This document shows, piece by piece, positions 56,901 to 63,705 of a stretch of DNA of 64,000 bases. Origin of the DNA: Branchiostoma floridae (Eukaryota; Chordata; Leptocardii; Amphioxiformes; Branchiostomatidae). The position numbers were made by a program, and so were the translations under genes. The notes below the pieces were generated by a model. The model did not search any database and was not told the origin of the DNA. It saw only the letters and a program-made list of their open reading frames with translations. Where the stretch lies: NCBI RefSeq assembly GCF_000003815.2, contig NC_049992.1:17225780-17289779 (forward strand), read 5' to 3'. Position 1 is the stretch's first letter; every line of letters starts with the position of its first letter.

Positions 56901-57584
56901 CCGGTAGCGCCAAGAGCCACGCAGGTTGGACCACGGCTTACCAAAAGTGCCATGTTCCCACATGCTGCTACTGCTCAAGCGCCAGTCTCCTTACCCAAAC
57001 AGCAGCCGACATTTTCCATGCGTGCGTCTGCGCCGGTTGCGGCAAGGCCGGCAGCGCCGAAGGTCGTCGCCATGAACGGCCATCACGGGAAGGCCCCCGG
57101 AGCAACCCCGACCCCGTGCGCCGCCCTATGGGTGGGGAACGTCACCGCCAAAGTCAGCCAGGCCGACCTCCAGACCATCTTCGGCAAGTACGGCCGCATC
57201 CTGAGCATCAAGATCATGCACGCCAAAACCTGTGCCTTCGTGAACTTCACAAACATGGCGGACGCCACCAGGGCGCGCGACGGGCTCCAGGGGACGGAGA
57301 TCGGAGGGATGGAGCTGGTCATCCGTTTCCCGGACAACCCGATCATCAACGCCGACGGCAACTTCCTCATGATGAAGTCCAAACTGAAGACCGGTAACCA
57401 GACGGGAGGCCAGTCAGCCGGGAAAGTCAGCCAATCACAGAGCTCGTACCAGCAGGGGAAGATGAAGGGTCCCGTGGAGACGGAGTTCGGAGAGGAGTGC
57501 TTCTTCTATCGCACCACCGGCTGCCATTTTGGAAAGAACTGTTCCTACTTACATATCTCCCACCATAAGGGAGTTGATCTTTGA
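41609..57584 (+). CDS. Headcase-domain / 4xUBA / RRM / CCCH zinc-finger protein, three exons, 953 aa
   Basis: Spliced model: exons 41609-41946, 42421-42505 and 55146-57584, introns GT-AG, phases 2 and 0. Domains by residue: Ser/Gly-rich basic N-terminus 1-50; HECA_N-like Cys/His domain about 53-161 (CCHPVNCSC, CSNEGCPESSYMHDRCF, SLWTIRGYDL, then CKCRCGKGYLRKD); poly-Q 178-215; Lys-rich patch 260-272, a likely nuclear localisation signal; UBA-like repeats at about 303-343, 380-417, 530-567 and 650-690, each with an LGFS/MGFS/MGFT loop; RRM 799-875 (RNP2 LWVGNV, RNP1-like CAFVNF); CCCH finger C926-C934-C940-H944 (spacing C-x7-C-x5-C-x3-H). Known of the families: Headcase is a growth and differentiation regulator that binds the CCCH protein Unkempt; UBA domains bind ubiquitin; RRM and CCCH bind RNA. 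Inferred role: RNA-bound regulator coupled to ubiquitin. The C-terminal Headcase domain of human HECA is not seen, so I do not use that symbol. The splice model is strong; the function is inferred. Confidence 0.88.
41947..42420 (+). other. Intron 1 (474 bp, phase 2)
   Basis: GT...AG intron between exons 1 and 2, AT-rich with a long T-rich stretch (42290-42418) before the TTCTTCTAG acceptor. No repeat or other feature was recognised in it. Confidence 0.8.
42421..42505 (+). CDS. Exon 2 of the Headcase/UBA/RRM/CCCH gene
   Basis: An 85-bp exon with acceptor TTCTTCTAG|G and donor GAG|GTTAGT. Its first base completes codon 113 (Arg); 28 codons follow, ending in phase 0 at residue 141. It encodes FLRWPKEKRRESLWTIRGYD and then LVKKAHVE. 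This matches the Headcase segment that reads roughly N-[LM]-W-T-K-K-G-Y-D-L and joins directly to the C-x-C-R-C-G motif in exon 3. The exon is too short to show up as an open reading frame and was found by homology and phase. Confidence 0.82.
42590..42912. mobile_element. MITE built of GGGCAAGT/ACTTGCCC palindromes (intron 2)
   Basis: CAGGGATATTATATAGTCCC, then GGGCAAGTGAAAA; later TTCGGGCAAGT, ACTTGCCCGATAGGACAAGT and AACTTGTCCAATCCTG. Repeated GGGCAAGT and its complement would pair extensively. Boundaries are approximate. Confidence 0.55.
43010..43485 (-). repeat. tRNA-like SINE split by a MITE (intron 2)
   Basis: On the - strand an A-box-like TGACGTAATGGTTAGAGTG lies at 43455-43473 and a B-box-like GGTCCAGGGTTCAATCG near 43053-43068, followed by the GTGCCCTTAGGAAAGGCACT core also found at 19.48 kb. 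A 360-bp MITE (43086-43445) sits between the two boxes. Confidence 0.7.
43086..43445. mobile_element. CAGGGCTCGAAAT-ended MITE made of GGTGCACC repeats (intron 2)
   Basis: CAGGGCTCGAAATTC / GTATTTCGAGCCCTG ends; the interior holds many TGGGTGCACC words and their complements. TTGGC flanks both sides (43081-43085, 43446-43450), a candidate 5-bp TSD. CAGGG ends fit hAT-like elements. Confidence 0.82.
43877..43965. repeat. Dispersed repeat, GCGGGCTGCTACAAGCGAGA family, copy 2
   Basis: AGCCTGATTAAATCTCGCTT then ATAGCAGCCCGCC is the inverse of 36370-36425. Confidence 0.6.
44640..44780. repeat. (CA)n and (CTGT)n simple repeat
   Basis: CACACATGTACACACACACA then ATCTGTCTGTCT runs. Confidence 0.7.
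44988..45351. mobile_element. CAGGGTTCTAGC-ended MITE (intron 2)
   Basis: CAGGGTTCTAGCCAGGATTT and inverted CTAGCTAGAACCCTG. Next to the ends, TTTTAGCGTAGTAGG and CCACTACGCTAAAAT are also inverted, and GTAGTGG is repeated. TATCC flanks both sides (44983-44987, 45352-45356), a candidate 5-bp TSD. Confidence 0.8.
46549..46648. other. Assembly gap (100 N)
   Basis: Exactly 100 undetermined bases inside intron 2, the usual placeholder for a gap of unknown size. Confidence 0.98.
47079..47412. repeat. Dispersed repeat copy A (GGCTTTTAGCTAGGATTTTA)
   Basis: About 335 bp that is about 90% identical by eye to 47928-48264, in the same orientation. Begins GGCTTTTAGCTAGGATTTTA and ends near CCAGATGACGCGATGACGCA. 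GGTTCTAGCCAGGATTT-like ends suggest kinship with the CAGGGTTCTAGC MITEs, but the right terminus (GCATGCCTGGCTAAAAGCCT) is clear only in this copy. Confidence 0.75.
47928..48264. repeat. Dispersed repeat copy B (GGCTTTTAGCTAGGATTTTA)
   Basis: Second copy of the unit at 47079. Unlike copy A it lacks the closing GGCTAAAAGCC, so its right end is truncated. Confidence 0.75.
48345..48495. repeat. Palindromic retroelement-like tail with hammerhead-like hairpin (intron 2)
   Basis: - strand: GCTGAAGAAGAGTGATGGAT then GTCACTCGAAGCGTCC; + strand: GTGAGTGACAGATGCCGCTC then GAAATGTCC, followed by the same TATCCTGTTGTAGAGATTAA tail as at 640-665. Confidence 0.6.
49045..49140 (-). pseudogene. LINE tail family A, very short fragment (intron 2)
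   Basis: Only the 3' tail: GTGTGTTACGCCGAAGTCGG, TTATACTGGCTATATAG and GATACAGATACAGAC, as at 6.35 and 18.74 kb. TGGTGTGTTACGCC is duplicated. Confidence 0.6.
49140..49240 (-). repeat. Retroelement-like tail with hammerhead-like hairpin (intron 2)
   Basis: - strand: CACTGAAGAAGAGTGATGGA then TGTCACTTGAAATGTCTGGA, followed by TATCCACTTGTAGAGACTGA. Confidence 0.6.
49402..49872. mobile_element. CAGGGGTCGAAATACA-ended MITE (intron 2)
   Basis: CAGGGGTCGAAATACA and TGTATTTCGACCCCTG ends. Subterminal ACTTGCAATTTGCACATAAT / ACGTAAAATTT...AACTTGCAATTTTGCATGTA repeats. Ends are similar to the 43086 element, so the two probably share a transposase source. The flanks (ATAAT / CATAAT) do not give an exact TSD. 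Confidence 0.8.
50401..50817. mobile_element. hAT-like MITE with 8-bp TSD CCAAGGTG (intron 2)
   Basis: TAGGGCTGTGTACCTAAA / TTTAGGTACACAGCCCTA ends; multiple GTACAGGTCCGGACCT and GTACCTGTACC palindromic words. CCAAGGTG duplicated at 50393-50400 and 50818-50825 fixes the 417-bp unit. Confidence 0.92.
51943..53087. mobile_element. TA-flanked element with CTCTCACCTCTCAAATA TIRs, 1.15 kb (intron 2)
   Basis: CTCTCACCTCTCAAATAAAA at the left, CTTCTATTTGAGAGGTGAGA at the right, TA on both sides. GGTACTTTTATT and GTACGTTTATTTTT words cluster near both ends. The interior has no frame with a known domain; a non-autonomous mariner-like element is likely. Confidence 0.78.
53701..54181. mobile_element. 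hAT-like MITE with 8-bp TSD GAGCCTCA and about 165-bp TIRs (intron 2)
   Basis: TAGCCTCCATATCAGGCTTT...GGCCATTTCTGTACTCGGTC...GCTGATTGCTGGCGTTTTCT and its inverse at 54020-54181. GAGCCTCA at 53693-53700 and 54182-54189. The 200-bp centre is unique. A solo arm lies at 29.57 kb. Confidence 0.93.
54480..54695 (+). repeat. Structured retroelement-like tail (intron 2)
   Basis: GTTAGCAGCGACACCTATCG then CTGCAGT, TAAACCGGTCAGAATTGCCT, GAGGAAGGTGACAAAAAGTC and ATCGGTGAAAATCAAG. Same order as the - strand unit at 34.7 kb; the second hairpin and GAAAC are partly decayed here. Confidence 0.55.
54704..55078. mobile_element. hAT-like MITE with 8-bp TSD ATTCAGTG, 67 bp before exon 3
   Basis: CAGGGTTGTAGCCAGCC / GTACTGGCTACAACCCTG ends; ATTCAGTG at 54696-54703 and 55079-55086. 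The interior has words such as GGGGTCTGGGTCCCAG. It ends 67 bp upstream of the exon 3 splice junction. Confidence 0.93.
55146..57584 (+). CDS. Exon 3 (terminal coding exon) of the Headcase/UBA/RRM/CCCH gene
   Basis: A 2,439-bp exon that codes for residues 142-953 without interruption. The acceptor is CCATCCCCTGCAG|GTTTGT with a CTGAC branch-like sequence upstream. The open frame starts 33 bp earlier at an ATG (55113), but that ATG lies inside the polypyrimidine/acceptor region and is not used in this model. The exon carries the CRCG end of the Headcase domain, the poly-Q tract, the basic patch, four UBA-like repeats separated by 35-110-residue Pro/Ser/Gln-rich linkers, the RRM and the CCCH finger, which ends nine residues before the stop. 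From about 57000 to the end, third codon positions become strongly G/C, unlike the earlier part. Confidence 0.9.
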   Translation, partial: VCKCRCGKGYLRKDTEWRPEEDTTAKKKKQKKGGSSQQQEQQKQQHKQQQQKEQQQQQQKEQQPPTQQQQQVKQAKPTLNHPVVKWPAPYMLPISERSTPPIPEHYIPGLNFEEQNGQKKKKKKKRSKSGKSETSSQNSESKPPTPDDLESQDVEEIVETVDKEEGVVEQLVELGFSRQASEEAVQIHGSMEEALDSLLKSSSSKTNGDNKIVDKELSTVVAPPPRKVDSNGNLTVPYPVQELMSLGFSREDSEAALRIHESLGSAVEYLMAQRQSARYRNNPLGNGFVASQPLAPTVFTPRPLDQFFPQNGPAFPQQQLFLQQNVEVPISQIPTPYSNPTSQLFPSLPPGFLQHQVPTPPQPPPSVPSIDDHVPLEAPAVKTNDKTDMSHAMQRLMDMGFSYRQSEAAFKQHGHLDSALDALISGEFDDFNWETQPKRNANKTDPFTNKVLIENSSSEADTTNQGGTFPSWHPMQSQNFISSLDTFSLPSKVPIGTPASDKQGMPEDPITAISVKVLTDMGFTSEQSYKAIKEHGTVEAALNSLITSAFNQSGSLDTEVYMSDEEDFPESLSPPKLNHSRSAFQPVAPRATQVGPRLTKSAMFPHAATAQAPVSLPKQQPTFSMRASAPVAARPAAPKVVAMNGHHGKAPGATPTPCAALWVGNVTAKVSQADLQTIFGKYGRILSIKIMHAKTCAFVNFTNMADATRARDGLQGTEIGGMELVIRFPDNPIINADGNFLMMKSKLKTGNQTGGQSAGKVSQSQSSYQQGKMKGPVETEFGEECFFYRTTGCHFGKNCSYLHISHHKGVDL

Positions 57585-58343
57585 AGCTTTTTGTTATACC
57601 GTATATTATAGAATTCTACCAGGGCTTGGCTTGCAAGATAACTTTGGGGACCAAAGCTGCTTCAACTTCAAGTACCTTTGACATTAAAACTACGTAAACT
57701 AATTATAACGCATTCACAATATGATTTTCTTGAAATACATGTATCTCCATAGTCCATGCTGGCGTATTGGGGATGTGAGTAGAAGTGTATCTCGAAGAAA
57801 CTACTGTAGACCTTTATGGAAAGTCCTTAAGTTTGATAAAGGATGGTGGCTTGGAAAGTCTTCTCCTTGTATTTTGAAAGATTGTTGCAATGTGCCTCAA
57901 GTCTCAGAAAACAGGAACACAGTTGATACTTGTAGAAGTATGGTATTCAGAAACTGTTAGGGGCTGCATAGGCATGGGCATTCCAAATCCTTTTTCTGTC
58001 AAAATAAGGGACCAAAAATGTGCGCAGAGGAAGGTGTTTTTTTATAATTGTGTTTGTTGCCTCCTATCAGTGCCAAGTCTTGGTGACCAGGTTTTACCCA
58101 CTTTTGGGCTTGATAAAAGAGTATCTATTTTTTCATGTGATTTGTCTAAAAAGTAAACTGGTGACCCAATGGCTGAAATAGTAAGTGTTAGATGTGATGA
58201 GTAGTGTTTACAGTTTGAGTTTTCTGTTTAGTTTAAGTGTCTTTAAGCTGAATTCTTCTTTTGTTGTGATGTTCATTGGAACTAATTAGTAGTTGGGAAT
58301 TTGCAACACTTGCCCATATAGGACAGTTTTCCATTACATATTT

Positions 58344-58349
58344 AATAAA
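58344..58349 (+). terminator. Candidate proximal polyadenylation signal AATAAA
   Basis: Canonical AATAAA about 760 bp after the stop codon. No clear GT-rich downstream element was seen, so it is weaker than the distal one. Confidence 0.3.
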
Positions 58350-59470
58350 TGCATTAAACTTTCAACTTTGCAAGTAACTACTTACCATATCTTAGCGATT
58401 TCTGTCTATGATTTACAGGCACAAATACCAGTGACGAAATGTTAAATTGTGTTTAACATGTAGGCAGGAAGACCACCTTGTAATGCAATAAGTTTTCATG
58501 CTGAACTGACTTGTTAAAAGTAACTCTTCAACAGCTTGGTTTGCAGACAGTAACAGTTGTACAAAAAGACAAAACCACAGAAAAACAGTCATGAATGATA
58601 TTCTTCATATTTTTTTCAGACTAGAGGCAGTGTATCGTCTTTTTGTAGTCATGTTAGTTTGCACATATATTGTTTACTTCATTAAAGAATCCAACATGAT
58701 ACTGTTTCAGACTTAAACAAAATTTGTGATATAAGACAGAAGGTATAGTGCACTTCAGTTGGTAGTTCGTAGCTTAAAAGAGGTTTGCTTCATAATTACC
58801 TTTATGTTTTTATTGATACATCAGACAACCTGCTACTTACGTTGCATTGTTATAATCAGCTATACAAACCTAGACATTTCGACACTGAAAATGTCTGCAA
58901 TGGACACATTTAATTTACTATTTTAGTAGCTCTAAAGAATGGTTTCATGGAATTTGAACTAGCTAGAGGTACTAGTATATACATGCATGTATAGATCCAC
59001 ATGCCATGGGAAAGCTACTCTGTTATTTTACCAACCTATAGGTCACCCAATGTATGGGTGTACAAAACTGAGGTTTATGTAATGACTTGTCCCTGCAAGA
59101 CTACTAATAGTACATGTAGTGTTCTGTTATGACACTGGGCTAAGTACAGTGTTGTATTGCTAGTCCATTTTAGTTTGTCATTTGTGTACACAAACCAAAC
59201 ACGTAACTGTAATTTGCAATTTCTACTTTAAGTATTACTAATAAGTCTTGAAAGCTATATGCTGCCAGGTCTAGAACTGTGCCGACTGGTAAAGTTTGCT
59301 GGACAGCTACTGTAGCACAGAATTAGTTGATGATTCAAAGATGTTGGAGGCTTTGTTTTTAGACCTCGCTGCTAACTTCTCTAAAGCCTTTGGAACTAAT
59401 GATATTTAATTCAGTTGATGTATGTTCTTCCATTATTATGTACTGTACGCATCAGTTTGCTGGTATTTTG

Positions 59471-59476
59471 AATAAA
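59471..59476 (+). terminator. Candidate distal polyadenylation signal AATAAA
   Basis: AATAAA followed within 20 bp by a GT-rich stretch (CATGGTTGTTCATG). It lies just before the first transposon-like unit downstream of the gene, so the unique sequence between stop and signal reads as one long 3' UTR. Confidence 0.45.
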
Positions 59477-59547
59477 GTCATGGTTGTTCATGTAATACTT
59501 GTCAAAGAAGTAGTTTTTTAGTATCTCTGTGAAAGTAAGTAGATGTC

Positions 59548-60053
59548 ATGCCCGTAGCCAGGGGGGGTTCGGAAGAACCCCCCCACACACTCAAAAGGTC
59601 TGCTTTTTCAGGCTCGAATGTCCACTTTTTCATGTCCAAGATTTTTTTTCAAAGGCATGACTGGTTTGCATTTTTCCCAGATAGACATTTCAGCCAAACG
59701 TAGTGAGTCTATCAGCAAAATTTGCCCCAGAAAGTGCAGGAAATGGCTTTTCAGAGGGTCCAGAATTCAAAATTTCCCCAGACCTCCATTGCGACGCCTC
59801 ACGCCTTTGGTGTTGGACATGATGAAAATATGTCGAGGGAGTTGGCCTCAAAGACTTACGCGAAAGCCTTGTCCTTTAATAGAAATTCCATTAAACTTCA
59901 CAAGCGATTTTTGCCCGTCAAAATGCAGGAAATGGCGTTTCAGAGGGTCAAAATTTCAATTTCATGCTCCCCCGGACAGCTCACGTGCTCGATGGTCCCA
60001 CAATTACTAAAAAGAACCCCCCCCCCCCACCAAAATCCTGGCTACGGGCATGC
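59548..60053. mobile_element. CATGCCCGTAGCCAGG-ended element downstream of the gene
   Basis: CATGCCCGTAGCCAGGGGGG / ATCCTGGCTACGGGCATG inverted ends, each followed by GAACCCCCC runs. Internal direct repeat GCAGGAAATGGCTTTTCAGA then GGGTC at about 59737 and 59925. Confidence 0.8.
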
Positions 60054-60059
60054 GTTTGT

Positions 60060-60455
60060 TTTGGTGAGTCTGCAGTTACATGTACATGCACATAGAATTA
60101 CATATATATGAATATTGGCAAGAAGTACAAACAAATGTACAAGTTTGTAAGGTAGAAGTGGTGTGAAAGGATACTTGGAAATACAGGTATAGTTTGGCTC
60201 ATTTCATTTTGATTTACATGCAGGACTTTGGAGTTAAAATTGAAAGGAACCTCCAATCTTTTTGACTGTAGAAAACATTTTATTATGTTCATTATCTACA
60301 GGACTGGTATACATACAGTCTGTCAAGGGATTCACAACTTTATTAAGTTAGGACAAGCAGTTAATTTTAGTATCTGATCGAATCCGAGCTTATTGTCCTT
60401 AAAGAGACTTGAAAATGATGCTGAAAATGAACAGTTGCATGACACAACATTCGTC
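60060..60455. other. Intergenic sequence, nothing recognised
   Basis: AT-rich; no supportable feature. Confidence 0.4.
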
Positions 60456-60600
60456 GATGTAGGTTGGACATCCAGGTAATAAGATACACCAAAAAGTAGT
60501 TACTCAAGCAACTGAATATGGTTTGGGAAACGGTCAGACGTTTCAACCGGCATCCACCAGTTTTCATCAGTGACACTGAAGTGATCTGGAAGAAACAGGC
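60455..60600 (-). repeat. Retroelement-like tail with the best hammerhead-like core
   Basis: - strand: CACTGATGAAAACTGGTGGA then TGCCGGTTGAAACGTCTGAC. CTGATGA and GAAAC flank an AACTGG/CCGGTT stem. It then runs to TTACCTGGATGTCCAACCTA, a tail also seen near 430-460 and 47.87 kb. Confidence 0.6.
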
Positions 60601-60839
60601 CTTTTATACCCTGACTATGAATGAAGTCAAAAGTTGGACAGTTTTGGCCAATAGGAAAGGTTGTATGTAAGGCAATACTTTTTGGCGTACATCACAACAT
60701 TCTGAACCTGCCTGTATCATCTGGTTTTTAGGGTACTTCCACTTCTGTTTTGACTCTTTAAGGACCCAAAAGACATTTCCTGATATCAAAATATACACTG
60801 TACAACTTCTTCATTACCTTTTCTCTACTGCATAACCTT

Positions 60840-61056
60840 AGAGGGGGTTCACACTTGTGCACATATCAAGTGCATACAAGCCTTTTTTGGCTTAGATAAA
60901 GTTTGTGTCAAGAAGTTGTTGTTCACTTTGACCCACTCTTGTTCACCCTGGTTATCAAACCAAAATTAAATCACTGTCTTCTTTAGCTACAAACTTTACC
61001 TACAGTCAATACGGAACTCCTACAGACTTTATTTACGGACAAATGTGAACCCTTAG
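60840..61056. mobile_element. Distant relative of the palindromic GGTTCACACGTGCGTA MITEs
   Basis: GAGGGGGTTCACACTTGTGC...ACGGACAAATGTGAACCCTT inverted ends. The interior AAAGTTTGT / ACAAACTTTACC pairs. Shorter and more diverged than the copies at 8.7, 14.2 and 21.8-22.4 kb. Confidence 0.6.
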
Positions 61057-61059
61057 TGA

Positions 61060-61635
61060 CTTATAAATTTGGGGCCAAAGGAGAAGGTTGATAAAATATA
61101 ATTGACATAAACTACTTTCAGGAAAGTGTAGAATGGTCAAAGCAGCTTTTTACTAATTTTAGTCACCTAAAAATCTGACAGGCATCTGAACAGTTTATAC
61201 ATTATATATGAGCACCATAACATGGTAATGAATTTGATTTCTGATCATTTCAGATGACTGTTCCTTGAATCATCCTGGTATTTTGAGTTCTTCTGATCTT
61301 GACTTGAAGAAAGACATTTCCGGAAGAAAAGGCTGGACACGACTGTTTTAACATCTTCAAGTTCATGTTCACCTAACTTGTTAAAAGTGTACTGGCAGTG
61401 TTAATTGATATCAGCTATATAATAGTATATAAAAGCACCCATTCAACAGTCATTGATGTAATGACTGTATAATATATAGACCATACATTTGGTAGATCAG
61501 AAAGTTTAGTGTCACTTCATCATAGTTCAAAATTACAATTACAAGTTATAATGTGCCATGACTTTTAGTGGTGTTGTACTGACAAATCTGTATTCTGTTA
61601 AAGGCAAAACTAATGCTTATTGGATCCCATAGTAA
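61060..61635. other. Intergenic sequence, nothing recognised
   Basis: AT-rich; no supportable feature. Confidence 0.4.
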
Positions 61636-61654
61636 GATCATGTTGATTTGATTA

Positions 61655-61831
61655 CAGTCAAACGAGTCTATAGTGGCCACTCAAGGGACCAGACAAATTT
61701 GGCCACTATAGACAGTGGCCCCTGTATAGAGGTGATAACTTGTAGATAAAATACCCAAGGGACCGACAAAAAGTGGCCACTATGGACAGGTGGCCCCTCT
61801 GTAGAGGTGGCCCCTAATACAGGTTTGACTG
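61655..61831. mobile_element. TA-flanked CAGTCAAACCTGTC MITE, copy 1 (nested)
   Basis: CAGTCAAACGAGTCTATAGT / AATACAGGTTTGACTG ends, TA at 61653-61654 and 61832-61833. The inside is a set of GGCCACT / AGTGGCC and TAGAGGTGG words. Confidence 0.88.
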
Positions 61832-61954
61832 TACATGTTTATGGATGACATCTTGGAACCCTAAAACTGATGCATGTGAAGAAAAAAAATTACCTTAACT
61901 ATACAAAAGTGGTTAGGAAGGTTAAAATAACTAAGCACAGTATTGTATAAAGTA

Positions 61955-62132
61955 CAGTCAAACCTGTCTATAGCGGCCACTCAAGGGACCGGACAAATTT
62001 GGCCACTATAGACAGGTGGCCTCTGTATAGAGGTGGCAACTTGTAGATAAAATACCCAAGGGACCGACAAAAAGTGGCCACTAAGGACAGGTGGCCCCTC
62101 TGTAGAGGTGGCCCCTAATACAGGTTTGACTG
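61955..62132. mobile_element. TA-flanked CAGTCAAACCTGTC MITE, copy 2 (nested)
   Basis: CAGTCAAACCTGTCTATAGC...CCTAATACAGGTTTGACTG, TA on both sides (61953-61954, 62133-62134). Over 90% identical by eye to copy 1, same orientation. Confidence 0.9.
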
Positions 62133-62469
62133 TATTGTATTATTTCACCTACTTTCTTTAACTTTCGATTTGGCCAATATTTATACAGAAGTTTTCGTTT
62201 TCCGATATTTCTTTGCAATTTACAGCATACTAGTAGTCATACAAGAGCGACTGAAGTCAAGGTGGACCTACAATGTAAGATGGACGAAAAACAACAGCAA
62301 TAATTATTATTTTCTCATTTGTAGCTGCTTTAATTTACTGTGATTTATATTATGGTCAGAAACTTTCTTTTGGGAATGGAAAAAAAAAACTTGATGCGCA
62401 CACAGACATCATCCATATATTCCAAGCAACATGGCCTAAAAGATGTTTAAACTGACTGTTCAAACTTAA

Positions 62470-63020
62470 AGGGGCATTCCACTGCAGAAGGGAGTGTTAT
62501 TTCCCAAGATAATGTATCAATGAATATATGATCAGTCGACCTTTTATGGAATTCCACTTGTGGCGAATTACGTAACGTGTGTTTGTAAAACAATATGACA
62601 CTCACTAAACCCATGCAGACCCTACCCATGTATTCCCTATACGTGTAGACACTTCCTTTATCGTGAATATTTTCGGCATAAATGAGGGGCGCTAACCACA
62701 CCAAGAAGGTCAATTGTTCATAAGATATCAAAGAGCATACAAAATGTATATCAATACGTGTTTTTCTTAGCACCCCTGAAGTTAGCTTTGTATCCTAACT
62801 TAAGTCAGCTGTTGTCAGGCACATTGTTTTCAGCCATACGATGAGATTGATTTGATTTAATTAGAGGGTACTTGGGGAGTTTTGTAGAAGACTGAATGCT
62901 TTTTGATGCACGTGGGGCTAATGTCTTCTCTATCGTATAATGATACGTAGCATACATTTGTGACTTCTACAATTAATATCTATCGGAAAATAACAGTCCC
63001 GTCTGGAGTGGAATGCCCCT
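62470..63020. mobile_element. TTAA-flanked MITE with AGGGGCATTCCACT TIRs
   Basis: AGGGGCATTCCACTGCAGAA...AGTGTTATTT and inverted AATAACAGTCCCGTC...AGTGGAATGCCCCT; TTAA at 62466-62469 and 63021-63024. 551 bp. The interior has no coding capacity. Confidence 0.88.
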
Positions 63021-63024
63021 TTAA

Positions 63025-63412
63025 GAAAAACAGAATCCATTAGTTTCAATGTCTGATCCTCACACTTGAAAAAATGTCAACATTGTATTGCTGGCTGTGC
63101 CTGTGAAATGTTACTGTATATCATATACCTTCATCCTTTTTCATTGTTTTTACAAATTCTCAGGAAAATATCTCAGATAAACTAAATGAAAACGTTTCAC
63201 GCGTCATAATGGTAAGTGATCAAGATATACAGATAGGGTAAAGCTCAGTTTATTGACGATATTGCAGTGTGTGTGGGTCAATGGAAAGTCATATGCTGTC
63301 AGTGCCTCATCATGTAATACTGGAATTTACTTTTAACCATACACAGGAAATTTGTAATGAACTTTCCACGAGTAATCGAAAATCATCATACTCCTTTTTT
63401 TTTAAATGTCTT
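63025..63412. other. Intergenic sequence, nothing recognised
   Basis: No supportable feature. Confidence 0.4.
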
Positions 63413-63420
63413 GCTCAACA

Positions 63421-63697
63421 CATCCTATGCAGGGACATCCAACAGCCAAACTGCCTGTCTGGATGTGCCCTGCTCTTTCAACCGTCACCCTTAGTTCCCT
63501 GACCGCCCTGCTTATAAATATTAATGAGGTTACCCTTATACATGCGAGACAGCTTTTTGAAAACGGAAAGCCTATTCTCTGATTGGCTGACAGCTGGTTT
63601 GGGGGGGACGTCCACAGGAACTAAGAGTGACGGTTGAAAGAGCAGGGCACATCCAGACAGGCAGTTTGGCTGTTGGATGTCCCTGCGTAGAAGGATG
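63421..63697. mobile_element. hAT-like MITE with 8-bp TSD GCTCAACA and about 80-bp TIRs
   Basis: CATCCTATGCAGGGACATCC...TGTGCCCTGCTCTTTCAACC and its inverse at 63614-63697 with very few differences. GCTCAACA at 63413-63420 and 63698-63705. The near-identity of the arms suggests a recent insertion. Confidence 0.9.
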
Positions 63698-63705
63698 GCT
63701 CAACA

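Larger units (their letters stand above)
57585..59495 (+). other. Probable 3' UTR of the Headcase/UBA/RRM/CCCH gene
   Basis: AT-rich, non-repetitive sequence directly after the stop codon, without recognisable transposon ends until 59.55 kb. Two canonical AATAAA hexamers (58344 and 59471) mark possible short and long 3' ends. The length (about 0.8 or 1.9 kb) is inferred; there is no transcript evidence here. Confidence 0.5.
61640..62437. mobile_element. Foldback element, ATATGGATGACATC family, copy 3, with two nested MITEs
   Basis: Left end CATGTTGATTTGAT, interrupted by a MITE and continued as TTTATGGATGACATCTTGG; right end GACATCATCCATATATTCCA then AGCAACATGGCC. The 40.1 kb copy shows the uninterrupted order. 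Confidence 0.65.
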
